NCBI RefSeq assembly: GCF_900141885.1
Contig: NZ_FQYY01000003.1
Coordinates: 124,001-188,000, forward strand
Source: Mesonia phycicola
GTDB taxonomy: Bacteria; Bacteroidota; Bacteroidia; Flavobacteriales; Flavobacteriaceae
Reading direction: 5' to 3'
Length of the DNA stretch: 64,000 nt
In this document: piece by piece, positions 26,730 to 34,160 of the stretch
Layout of the letters: every line of letters begins with the position of its first letter
How positions within the stretch are numbered: the first letter of the stretch is position 1
Translations under genes and position numbers: made by a program
Notes under the pieces: model-generated
Databases searched by the model: none
Seen by the model: only the letters and a program-made list of their open reading frames with translations
Told to the model about the DNA's origin: nothing

Positions 26730-27359
26730 TTACATTACCTGTATTACTTTTGAGCTAGCACACACAAAAATTTGATCTTCAGCTTCTGGTTTCATTAAAA
26801 ACACACCTGTAAATTCACCAAAAGCAGGCAGAATGAGCTGATATTTACTTTTAAAAAAACATTTTAACTTTAAGTGTTGTTTAGCCATACCTGCAAGTCG
26901 ATAACCTGGATGTATGTGCCCGCAGATATTAAACGTATTTTCTTGTTCTTCTGGGTGGTGCGTTAACTTAAATTTACCTAATTGTAGCTCTTGATAAATT
27001 TTTACTTTTAATGCCTCATAATGCAAGGGAGAAATAATGTCATGGTTTCCGGCAATTAAAACAACCTCAGCGGTTTGTATTGCAAGCCAATTTTCAAATA
27101 AATTCCACTCTAGGTTTTTTGCACTATGAAAAAGATCGCCCAAAAAAATTATTTTTTTGGGCGAATATATTTTAATAGACTCTGTTAATTTATTGAAGTT
27201 AGAAAGAATAGCATCTTTAGGTACGGCGCTACCATATTTTCTGAAATGAGAAATTTTACCTAAATGTACATCTGCAATTAGTAACGTTTTTTGCTCTTCC
27301 CAATAGGCTACTCCACTACTTGATAGTTGAAAATGATTATTTTCTATTTCTATTTTCAA
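26730..27359 (-). CDS. pdeM: Ligase-associated DNA damage response endonuclease PdeM
   Basis: 209 residues. Calcineurin-like metallophosphoesterase motifs in order: ADVHLGK (about 29), FLGDLFHS (about 71), AGNHD (about 102) and GHIHPG (about 147). Size and order are those of PdeM, a member of the conserved set with an Lhr-like helicase, an ATP-dependent ligase and an MBL exonuclease, all of which lie upstream on this strand. Base composition is low-GC like the host, unlike the helicase and ligase. Four bases downstream of a PrcB-like lipoprotein gene. Confidence 0.9.
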   Translation of the reverse strand: MKIEIENNHFQLSSSGVAYWEEQKTLLIADVHLGKISHFRKYGSAVPKDAILSNFNKLTESIKIYSPKKIIFLGDLFHSAKNLEWNLFENWLAIQTAEVVLIAGNHDIISPLHYEALKVKIYQELQLGKFKLTHHPEEQENTFNICGHIHPGYRLAGMAKQHLKLKCFFKSKYQLILPAFGEFTGVFLMKPEAEDQIFVCASSKVIQVM

Positions 27360-27363
27360 GCTA

Positions 27364-27816
27364 TTATTTTACTTCTTCAAACACAATTTCTTTTTCTGTT
27401 TTTGCTATGGTTGCTAAATAAAAAGGCTGTGTCATTACCATTGTAGCTAAACCATCTGGATGAGTAATTTTATACTTAAAAGTAACTTTATTTTTTGCTT
27501 CTACGCTTTCTACAATACTTATAGCGTGACCGCCAGTGGTTCTTTGTTTATCAAAAATTGCTAATAACATTTGCTTGTTAAAATCAATAGATATAAACGA
27601 GGTTGCTGCACTTTTTTCATTAATATTAATTTTCTCGAAAAGCGCATTCCAATCTTGTTGATTGTCTATAACCGTTTGTTGTTCTTCTATTCCTTCTGCT
27701 CCATCTCCGTATAAATCTCCTTTAGAAATAAGATTAATGGTGATATTTTCATTGTTTTTTGCTGAATTACAACTAAACATTACAATAGCAAGACAGATAT
27801 AAACTAGATTTTTCAT
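27364..27816 (-). CDS. PrcB-like C-terminal domain lipoprotein
   Basis: 150 residues. The signal ends in a lipobox, VMFSC (Cys16), so a lipid-anchored protein is expected. The core NKQMLLAIFDKQRTTGGHAI (about 85-104) is the PrcB C-terminal domain signature, first noted with the PrtP protease of Treponema. No protease gene is adjacent. It is cotranscribed with pdeM, four bases away, but a shared function is not evident. Confidence 0.72.
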   Translation of the reverse strand: MKNLVYICLAIVMFSCNSAKNNENITINLISKGDLYGDGAEGIEEQQTVIDNQQDWNALFEKININEKSAATSFISIDFNKQMLLAIFDKQRTTGGHAISIVESVEAKNKVTFKYKITHPDGLATMVMTQPFYLATIAKTEKEIVFEEVK

Positions 27817-27889
27817 TTTTTAAATTTTGATTAGAAAGGCTAAGATAATTCATAGATGCTAAATACTGGTTATTCTTAACAAGCTTTTT

Positions 27890-27988
27890 GCGTTAGGGAT
27901 AGCAGTGAAAATCCCACAATAAGTTGTAGCGACAGCGAAAACTTATGAGGAATTGCAACGGATAGCCTGACCCGGTAGGGAAACGCCC
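27890..27988 (+). repeat. Element B, copy 1 (divergent)
   Basis: Closing arms GCGTT (27890-27894) and AACGC (27982-27986) pair. The 5-prime conserved box is TAGGGATAGCAG and the 3-prime box GGATAGCCTGACCC followed by GGTAGGG. The central arms ATAAGTT and AACTTAT pair. Same layout as the copies at 35514 and 45570 although the paired bases differ. Together with element A it fills the 406-base gap 27817-28222, which holds no gene. Confidence 0.65.
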
Positions 27989-28006
27989 AAGTAAATTTAT
28001 TTTTAT

Positions 28007-28130
28007 CCTTCCGAGTTCTTTTTCTAACACTTCAGAACCCACCTTCCCTAAATTAGGGAAGGAACATTTTATAAAGCTCCTCTCCTTAGAAAAGGAGAGG
28101 TGGCAAAACTTGTTTTGGCGGAGAGGTTTG
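28007..28130 (+). repeat. Element A, copy 1
   Basis: Contains CCTTCCCTAA-A-TTAGGGAAGG (28042-28062), CCTCTCCTT with AAGGAGAGG (28079-28100), a GGTGG that pairs back to CCACC before the first hairpin, and AAAACTTGTTTTGGCGGAGAGG at its end. Ends about 90 bases from the helicase stop codon. Confidence 0.8.
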
Positions 28131-28222
28131 AATCCCTATAAATTAGAAGGTAAAACTGTAGGGTTATCTATAAAAGATTGAGGTCGTTTAGAGCTTTTTT
28201 AAGGTTCCTGCCTGTGCAGGAA

Positions 28223-30727
28223 TTATTTTTCGAGTTGTTTAAGCATACGCTGAATGCGATCTTCTAATTTTTCTGAAGAGAGCTTTTCTCGTAATCGATC
28301 GGTGATGATGGGAAATGAAAATGGAGTTGGTTTTTGACAGGATTTCCAAACGATTTTTTGCTGATGAATTCGCTCTAATGCCAACCGTAATCTGCCTTCT
28401 TCTAATTGATGCTCAAAGGTTTCTCGGAAAGCTTGTTGAAATAATAAATTATCATCTTCATAATCTCGAAATACATCAAACAACAATTGAGAGCTTGACT
28501 GTAAGTGTTTACTTTTAATCAATTTATTGGGATAACCGGTAAAAACCAAGCCAGCAACCACGGCAATATCTCTAAATTTTCGGCGAGCCATTTCGGTCGC
28601 GTTTAGGCTTTTATACAAATCGTCCATTAAAAATTCTGCGGAAAACAAATTGTTGTCTAAAACTTGTTGCATATCAATCTCTTGGTCTGAAAGCAGCTCG
28701 AAACCATAATCGTTAAACGCAATGCTGAAAGAAATTGGCGACAACAAACTAATGCGATACGCCAATAAACTTCCCAAAGCTTCGTGCACAAAACGCCCTT
28801 CAAACGGATAAAAAATAGCGTGATAACCTTCACGAGTTTTAAAAGTTTCGATAAGAAATTCATCTTGTTTTGGGATGATCGACTCTAATTGTTGTCGTTC
28901 TAAAATAGGTTGAAGTGCTGTTAATTCGGGAGACTTCTCGACAGAGCTTGTCTTGAGCGAAGACGAAAGGCTCGAAGTGACAGAAAGACTTTCTGCGGCT
29001 TCGTATAATTCTTCCCGAAGTAATTCACTCATTTGTGCAGAAAAGGTCATTCGGCCGCCCATCCAACTTGGCACTTTAGCGGTTTTCTTTTTAGACTTGC
29101 GTACCAATACCTGCATTCCTTTAATTCTCGAAAGTTCTAGGTTTCTGCCAGCAAACATGAACACGTCTCCTGGTTTTAATTTAGAAATAAACCACTCTTC
29201 TACCGTACCAATATAACCGCCTTTTATATATTTTACAGTAAGCATAGCGTCACTAACAATTGTCCCGATCTGCAAACGATGACGCATCGCAACACCACGA
29301 TGGTTGACTTTAAATTTACCGTCGTCTTCAATTTCTACCTTTTTATATTCGTCGTAGGTTTGCAAACTTTGGCTTCCTTTCGTGATAAAATTTAAACACC
29401 AACGCCACTCGTCTTCGGTTAAACCTTGAAAGCAGAATGTCGATTTAATTTCAGGGTAAATTTCATTGGGGTAAAATCCGTCGGAAACCGCTAAAGTCGT
29501 TAAATACTGTACCAAAACGTCGAAACTTTGCAGGTACGGAATACGATCTTCTACCGCTTTTTTCTCAACCGCTTTTTGTAGTGCGGCCGCTTCAATAAGT
29601 TCCATAGCGTGCGTGGGCAAGAAGTAAATTCGGCTTGCTTTTCCCGGTTGGTGACCACTTCTCCCGGCGCGTTGTAAAAAACGAGCGACGCCTTTTGGTC
29701 CTCCAATTTGAATAATGGTTTCTACCGGAGCAAAATCTACTCCTAAATCTAAACTTGAGGTGCAAATAACTGCTTTTAGACTTTCGTTTCTAATCGCTTG
29801 CTCTACCCAAAGTCGCGTTTCTTTGTTGATGCTCCCGTGATGCATTGCCACTTCTCCGGCAAATTCGGGATACTTATTCATTAATTTTTGAAACCACAAT
29901 TCACATTGCGAACGCGTATTGGTAAAAATTAATGTAGTTTTTGAATTGTTTAAAATCGGAATTATTTCATCTAACAAATGCAAACCCAAATGTCCACGCC
30001 AAGGAAATTTTTCCATTGACTCCGGAATAATCGACTTGACTTCTATTTGCTTTTGAATATTCGCTTTGATTAATGTTGAATTTTGAAGTGCTTCACCTTC
30101 GGCTCCCAACAAAACTTCTTGCGCCTGCGGAAGATTACCGATAGTGGCCGAAATACCCCAAATTTTTAAATTTTTTGAAACGGTTTTTAAGCGAGAAAGT
30201 GCTAATTCTGTTTGAACGCCACGTTTACTCCCTAGCAACTCGTGCCACTCATCGACGACAATCGCATTTAGATTTTTAAAAAGTTTCGGGTAGTTTTTTG
30301 AAGAAAGCAATAAATGTAAACTCTCTGGCGTAGTAATTAACAAATCGGGCATCGACTTTTTTTGCGCCGCGCGTTCTTTTTGAGAAGTATCGCCGGTGCG
30401 AATCCCAACAGTTAATCCCGAGTTGGTTTCTTCTGCAAAACGAGTAGCCGCTTGCGCAATTTCAACAGAAAGTGCTCGAAGCGGCGTGATCCAAATGGCT
30501 TTTAGGCCTTTTTGAGGTTTGGTTTTATAATTGGGATTTTGCTTTAGGTATTCTAAAACAATCGGCACCCAAAGCGCGTAAGTTTTTCCGCTTCCAGTAG
30601 GTGCGTTTAAGAGTCCGTTTTTCCCTTTGAGATAAGCATCCCAAGTTTTTTTCTGAAAAGGAAAGGGCTTCCAACCTTGCTGGGTAAACCAATTTTCTGC
30701 AATGGTTAAAAGCTCTTTTTTGTTCAT
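28223..30727 (-). CDS. Ligase-associated Lhr-like DEXH-box DNA helicase
   Basis: 834 residues, usual for this group. Motif I is NAPTGSGKT (about 39-47), motif II VDEWHELLGSKRG, motif III SATIG, and motif VI QRAGRSGH. The C-terminal DEAD-associated winged-helix region and SWMGGRMTF follow. These enzymes are 3-prime to 5-prime single-strand translocases of the Lhr-core type. Residues about 581-600 (SVTSSLSSSLKTSSVEKSPE) are low-complexity and are encoded by an inserted repeat (28929-28984). GC content looks well above that of neighbouring core genes. Forms the repair cluster with pdeM, the ligase and the exonuclease. Confidence 0.93.
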   Translation of the reverse strand: MNKKELLTIAENWFTQQGWKPFPFQKKTWDAYLKGKNGLLNAPTGSGKTYALWVPIVLEYLKQNPNYKTKPQKGLKAIWITPLRALSVEIAQAATRFAEETNSGLTVGIRTGDTSQKERAAQKKSMPDLLITTPESLHLLLSSKNYPKLFKNLNAIVVDEWHELLGSKRGVQTELALSRLKTVSKNLKIWGISATIGNLPQAQEVLLGAEGEALQNSTLIKANIQKQIEVKSIIPESMEKFPWRGHLGLHLLDEIIPILNNSKTTLIFTNTRSQCELWFQKLMNKYPEFAGEVAMHHGSINKETRLWVEQAIRNESLKAVICTSSLDLGVDFAPVETIIQIGGPKGVARFLQRAGRSGHQPGKASRIYFLPTHAMELIEAAALQKAVEKKAVEDRIPYLQSFDVLVQYLTTLAVSDGFYPNEIYPEIKSTFCFQGLTEDEWRWCLNFITKGSQSLQTYDEYKKVEIEDDGKFKVNHRGVAMRHRLQIGTIVSDAMLTVKYIKGGYIGTVEEWFISKLKPGDVFMFAGRNLELSRIKGMQVLVRKSKKKTAKVPSWMGGRMTFSAQMSELLREELYEAAESLSVTSSLSSSLKTSSVEKSPELTALQPILERQQLESIIPKQDEFLIETFKTREGYHAIFYPFEGRFVHEALGSLLAYRISLLSPISFSIAFNDYGFELLSDQEIDMQQVLDNNLFSAEFLMDDLYKSLNATEMARRKFRDIAVVAGLVFTGYPNKLIKSKHLQSSSQLLFDVFRDYEDDNLLFQQAFRETFEHQLEEGRLRLALERIHQQKIVWKSCQKPTPFSFPIITDRLREKLSSEKLEDRIQRMLKQLEK
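28929..28984. repeat. Palindromic repeat inserted in frame within the helicase gene
   Basis: Reads ACTTCTCGACAGAGCTTG, then a GTCTTGAGCGAAGAC hairpin, then GGCTCGAAGTGACAG. The ends ACTTC and GAAGT are inverted. The arrangement resembles the common flavobacterial intergenic repeat with TTCGA...TCGAA ends. It keeps the reading frame and adds about 18-20 Ser/Thr-rich residues. Confidence 0.55.
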
Positions 30728-30761
30728 CTTGTTTATTACTTTACTTCAGAATCTGTGTTTA

Positions 30762-30872
30762 CCCTTCCGTCATTCCTACGGAATGCCACCTTCCCTAAAT
30801 TAGGGAAGGAACTTTAGAAGTTCCTCTCCTTTTAAAGGAGAGGTGGCAAAACTTGTTTTGACGGAGAGGTTT
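30762..30872 (+). repeat. Element A, copy 2 (most complete)
   Basis: Outer arms CCGTC and GACGG pair. Inside lie CATTCC-TAC-GGAATG (30771-30785), a GCCACC/GGTGGC stem enclosing CCTTCCCTAAATTAGGGAAGG-type and CCTCTCCTTTTAAAGGAGAGG-type hairpins, and AAAACTTGTTTT. Its last base touches the DUF559 gene stop codon (30873-30875). Confidence 0.85.
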
Positions 30873-31235
30873 CTATTCAAAATTATCTTCTATTTCTTTT
30901 AATACAGACGGTAAAAAATCAAAAACCATTTTATTTTCAAAACGTAAAACTTTAAATCCTAGCTCCTCTAATCTTTTATCCCTTTTCCTATCTTTCTCTT
31001 CAGCAGTTGCATTTTTATGAACTTCACCATCTAATTCAATAATCAATTTTTCTTGAGCGCAATAAAAGTCTACAATGAAATTTTCAATGCTATGTTGTCT
31101 TCTGAATTTTCTTCCTTTCAATTGTTTTCTCTGCAAATGCTTCCAAAGAAAAGCTTCCGCAGGAGTTAAGTTTTCCCTCAATTCTTTTCGGAAAGATTCT
31201 AAATATTTTCTGTTATGAATTGGTTTATTTTTCAT
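30873..31235 (-). CDS. DUF559 endonuclease-domain protein (VSR/PD-(D/E)XK-like)
   Basis: 120 residues, full length for DUF559. The pattern NLTPAEAFLWKHLQRKQLKG, then KFRRQHSIENFIVDFYC and LIIELDGEVH, is the family core; the latter two segments hold the predicted catalytic Asp and Glu-x-Asp of a PD-(D/E)XK/Vsr-like nuclease. No methylase gene is nearby. Element A copies flank it tightly: one ends at its stop codon and another begins 14 bases before its start. Low GC, unlike the helicase and ligase genes on either side. A single-strand or repeat-directed nuclease role is inference only. Confidence 0.85.
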   Translation of the reverse strand: MKNKPIHNRKYLESFRKELRENLTPAEAFLWKHLQRKQLKGRKFRRQHSIENFIVDFYCAQEKLIIELDGEVHKNATAEEKDRKRDKRLEELGFKVLRFENKMVFDFLPSVLKEIEDNFE

Positions 31236-31248
31236 TTTAGCTATTTGA

Positions 31249-31411
31249 ACCTTTCCGTCATTCCAACGGAATGTTACCTTTCCTTAATATTTACCCTTCC
31301 GAATTTTTCTTATCAGAAAAATCCACCTTCCTTAAATTAGGGAAGGATCATTTTTTTTGCTCCCCTCCTTTTCAAGGAGGGGAAAACTTCACTTGTGAAG
31401 TTGGGGTGGTT
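31249..31411 (+). repeat. Element A, copy 3 (compound)
   Basis: Begins with one truncated 5-prime unit (CATTCC-AAC-GGAATG) and restarts at about 31293 with a second, whose first hairpin is ATTTTTCTTATCAGAAAAAT. Then come CCTTCCTTAAATTAGGGAAGG, CCCCTCCTTTTCAAGGAGGGG and a variant end, AACTTCACTTGTGAAGTT, GGGGTGG. The end reaches the stop codon of the CBM9-like lipoprotein gene. Confidence 0.75.
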
Positions 31412-32230
31412 TTACTCTTCTAAATGTAAAGTACCAAAAATATTAGCATCTTTCCACCCTTGGTTTTTATCTACTCCAGGAACATAGACAGAGCCAAAAA
31501 AGTTCTCACGTTCTTTACTGCTATCGTTGTCGCAATATGCCAATGCAAAACCTACATTTTTACCCGCGGAAAGTTTTACAGGTTCTACACTATTATTTTC
31601 ATCTTGATAGGTGTCTGGATAAATTTTTACTTTTAACTCCCAAACTGTTGTATTTCCTTCTGTTTTATGAGCAGATTTCACATGGTCATTATATAAATGT
31701 GGTTCTTTATCTGGACCAAAATCTACCACATTACCATCTAGTGCTACGTGATAAGCAAATGCGTTATGACCGTATTGGTGCTCTCCTCCAGAGTTATCTT
31801 CATCTATAAATACTTCTACGCAATCATCATCCCACCAAGTTTTAAAAGGATCTTTATACTGATCTATTAAAATATCATCTTGAATTTCTACTAATAAATA
31901 AATAGCTTCTTCATTCCAAGTAAGTTTATATTTACCTTGAAAATCTTCTTTGGTATAATCGTCACCTACCCAATTTTGGTCAAGTTGGTACCATTCTAAA
32001 TTTTGCCAAACAGTATCGTTTGCAACTCCATCAATTGCTGGCGCACTCTGAGCTTTTGAGACACTTCTTAGTTGGTGATTTTCTTTTTCTTGTTTAGTCT
32101 CTGAAGTAACTTCTTTTACCTCATACACTTCTTCCTGTTTTGGTTTTTCTGAAGTAGTTTCTTGTTTTTCTTCTTGTTTACAAGCAAAAAGCAAACTCAC
32201 CAAAACTGCCGAATACAATATTTTTTTCAT
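31412..32230 (-). CDS. CBM9-like (DOMON-type) carbohydrate-binding lipoprotein
   Basis: 272 residues. The lipobox is LLFAC (Cys17), followed by KQEEKQE, a charged tail typical of surface-exported Bacteroidetes lipoproteins. After a Glu/Lys-rich linker, the CBM9-like domain spans about 62-270: APAIDGVANDTVWQN, LTWNEEAIYLLVEIQDD, WWDDDCVEVFIDEDN and FGTLHLEE. Such domains bind sugars or ligands at the cell surface. It interrupts the repair cluster and has low GC like the host genome. A link to DNA repair is not expected. Confidence 0.85.
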   Translation of the reverse strand: MKKILYSAVLVSLLFACKQEEKQETTSEKPKQEEVYEVKEVTSETKQEKENHQLRSVSKAQSAPAIDGVANDTVWQNLEWYQLDQNWVGDDYTKEDFQGKYKLTWNEEAIYLLVEIQDDILIDQYKDPFKTWWDDDCVEVFIDEDNSGGEHQYGHNAFAYHVALDGNVVDFGPDKEPHLYNDHVKSAHKTEGNTTVWELKVKIYPDTYQDENNSVEPVKLSAGKNVGFALAYCDNDSSKERENFFGSVYVPGVDKNQGWKDANIFGTLHLEE

Positions 32231-32304
32231 TTATATATTTATTTTATTAAAGTCTTAAAAGTAAGTATTTTCAAGGGTTTAGTTAGAATTTAGGTGAATG
32301 ATTT

Positions 32305-32427
32305 TACCCTCCCGTCTTCTTTCGCTATCGCTTCAGAAGCCACCTTCCCCAAATTAGGGAAGGAACTTTTTAAGTTCCCCTCCTTAAAAAGGAGAGGTGG
32401 CAAAACCTGTTTTGGCGGTGAGGTTTC
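32305..32427 (+). repeat. Element A, copy 4
   Basis: The first hairpin is CTTCT...AGAAG, with different bases but the same place as CATTCC/GGAATG in copy 2. Then GCCACC, a CCTTCCCCAAATTAGGGAAGG-like hairpin, CCTCCTT/AAGGAG, GGTGGC and AAAACCTGTTTT. Its end overlaps the ligase stop codon (32426-32428). Confidence 0.8.
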
Positions 32428-34021
32428 ATTTCGGAATTAATGCTTTTAAATCTTCTAATGTATTGGCTTCTTCAATTTTTTTGTCTTTTCGCCAACGTAA
32501 AATTCGAGGAAAACGGGTAGCGACTCCACTTTTATGTCGGCTCGATTCAGCAATTCCTTCAAAAGCAATTTCAAACACGTGATGTGGCGTTACACTTCGT
32601 ACCGGACCAAAACGTTCTAGCGTATTTTTCTTGATCCACGCGTCTACTTTTCGAAATTCTGCATCTGTAAGTCCGGAATAGGCTTTTGCAAAGGTTACCA
32701 ATTCTTCTTTCTCATTGTCCCAAAGCCCGAAGGTGTAATCGGTAAATAAATTACTTCGCCTTCCGTGGCCACGCATCGCGTAGGTTAACACCGCATCGAT
32801 GGTAAGCGGGTCGACTTTCCATTTCCACCAATCACCTTTTTTTCTTCCTACGAGGTAAGGAGAATCCCAACGCTTCAGCATTAATCCTTCCGATTTTACT
32901 TCACGTGATCGCTCCCGTTCTTTAGCGGCTTCCTCCCAAGTTTGAAAAGAAATGGTTGATGATAAATGTAGCGGAATCTCTTCCGAAGCCACTTCCGTAA
33001 AAAGTTGTTCTAAAATTTCTCGTCTTTTTTGATAAGCTTTTTCTCGAATATCTTCGCCTTTCCATTCTAAAATATCGTAAGCTTTTAAAATGACCGGCGT
33101 TTTTACTAAAAGTTTTTTGGTAATGTTCTTTCGGCCGATTCGGGTTTGTAGATCTTTAAACGTACCGATTTCATTCTTCGGAAAAGGTAAAATCTCTCCG
33201 TCTATCACCGTCCCGTCGGGAATAAGATTGATAAATTTTTCAAATTCTGGGTATTTATCGGTCACCAATTCTTCCCCTCTACTCCACACAAACAATTCTC
33301 CGTTTCTAATAATTACTTGCGAACGAATACCATCCCATTTATGCTCGGCTGCCCATTCTTTTACATCTCCCAAGCTTTGCGGTTCGCCTTTGACCGCATA
33401 AGCCAAATAAAATGGATAAGGTTTAGAGAGGTAATCTTCTGGATTTTCTTCAAGTACCAAATCGGTAAACGTGGTGGTTGCAGGGTCCCAATTTCCCATC
33501 AATTTATAGGCGAGAATATCTTCATCTATTTCAGTGGCTTTTGATAAAGCACGCGTCATTAATTTCTGACTTACACCAATTCTAAAACTACCGGTAATGA
33601 GTTTAGTGAATACAAAACGTTCGTAATAATTTAAACTGAACCAATTTTCGTACAAATACTCTTTCTTTTCTTCTTCTGAACGAGCTTTTAACTCTATAAT
33701 TTCTTGAAGAAACTGATGTAAACTTTTCTCTGAAGATTCTTCTGAAGGCGGAATTACTAAAGCAATCGTTTCTGCCAAATCGCCCACAATGTGATACGAC
33801 TCTTCAAACAACCACATCGGAATTTTAGAAAACTCTGAAGCCCATTCTCTCATTAATGTGGTATTTACAGGTCTTGGTGGGCGACGATGAGAAAGAATAG
33901 CAATGGTCCACACTTTATCTTTATCGGTTGCAATTTTAAAGTAATATACAAGCGCCTCAACTTTTAGCGTGGTTTTGTTGGTGCTATCTAAAGTACGTAT
34001 AAGTTCTGCAAATTGCTTCAT
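32426..34021 (-). CDS. ATP-dependent DNA ligase of the ligase-associated repair cluster
   Basis: 531 residues. An N-terminal helical domain (1-200) is followed by the nucleotidyltransferase domain with EHKWDGIRSQ, where Lys228 is the adenylated residue, then DGEILPF, SEGLMLKRWDSPY and GDWWKWK as motifs III, IV and V, and an OB domain at the end. It seals DNA nicks with ATP, separate from the NAD-dependent replicative ligase. GC content looks high. The stop codon lies in the end of an element A copy. Clustered with the exonuclease upstream. Confidence 0.94.
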   Translation of the reverse strand: MKQFAELIRTLDSTNKTTLKVEALVYYFKIATDKDKVWTIAILSHRRPPRPVNTTLMREWASEFSKIPMWLFEESYHIVGDLAETIALVIPPSEESSEKSLHQFLQEIIELKARSEEEKKEYLYENWFSLNYYERFVFTKLITGSFRIGVSQKLMTRALSKATEIDEDILAYKLMGNWDPATTTFTDLVLEENPEDYLSKPYPFYLAYAVKGEPQSLGDVKEWAAEHKWDGIRSQVIIRNGELFVWSRGEELVTDKYPEFEKFINLIPDGTVIDGEILPFPKNEIGTFKDLQTRIGRKNITKKLLVKTPVILKAYDILEWKGEDIREKAYQKRREILEQLFTEVASEEIPLHLSSTISFQTWEEAAKERERSREVKSEGLMLKRWDSPYLVGRKKGDWWKWKVDPLTIDAVLTYAMRGHGRRSNLFTDYTFGLWDNEKEELVTFAKAYSGLTDAEFRKVDAWIKKNTLERFGPVRSVTPHHVFEIAFEGIAESSRHKSGVATRFPRILRWRKDKKIEEANTLEDLKALIPK

Positions 34022-34033
34022 TTTGTTTATTTT

Positions 34034-34147
34034 ACCCTTCCGTCATTCCTTCGGAATGCCACCTTCCCTATTTTAGAGAAGGAACTCTTTTAAACACCTC
34101 TCCTTACTAAGAAGAGATATTAAAACAAGTTTTAACGGAGTGATTTT
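34034..34147 (+). repeat. Element A, copy 5 (degraded)
   Basis: Has the intact CCGTCATTCC-TTC-GGAATGCCACC start, but its later hairpins have decayed (CCTTCCCTATTTTAGAGAAGG, CTCCTTACTAAGAAGAG) and it lacks GGTGGC. The AAAACAAGTTTT arm and CGGAG end remain. It fills the space between ligase and exonuclease genes. Confidence 0.7.
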
Positions 34148-34160
34148 ATTTAAAAATTTT

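Noticed and set aside
30762-30872. Element A hairpins read as simple terminators
   Set aside because: They consist of several nested stems with conserved boxes, do not end in a T-run, and recur with compensating changes, which a terminator would not need.
31412-32230. CBM9-like lipoprotein as a new repair-cluster member
   Set aside because: It has a lipid anchor and surface tail, so it acts outside the cytoplasm; the adjacency is better explained by insertion.
28007-34147. Regularly spaced repeats read as a CRISPR array
   Set aside because: Units are about 110-160 bases, differ between copies, are separated by whole genes, and no cas genes are present.
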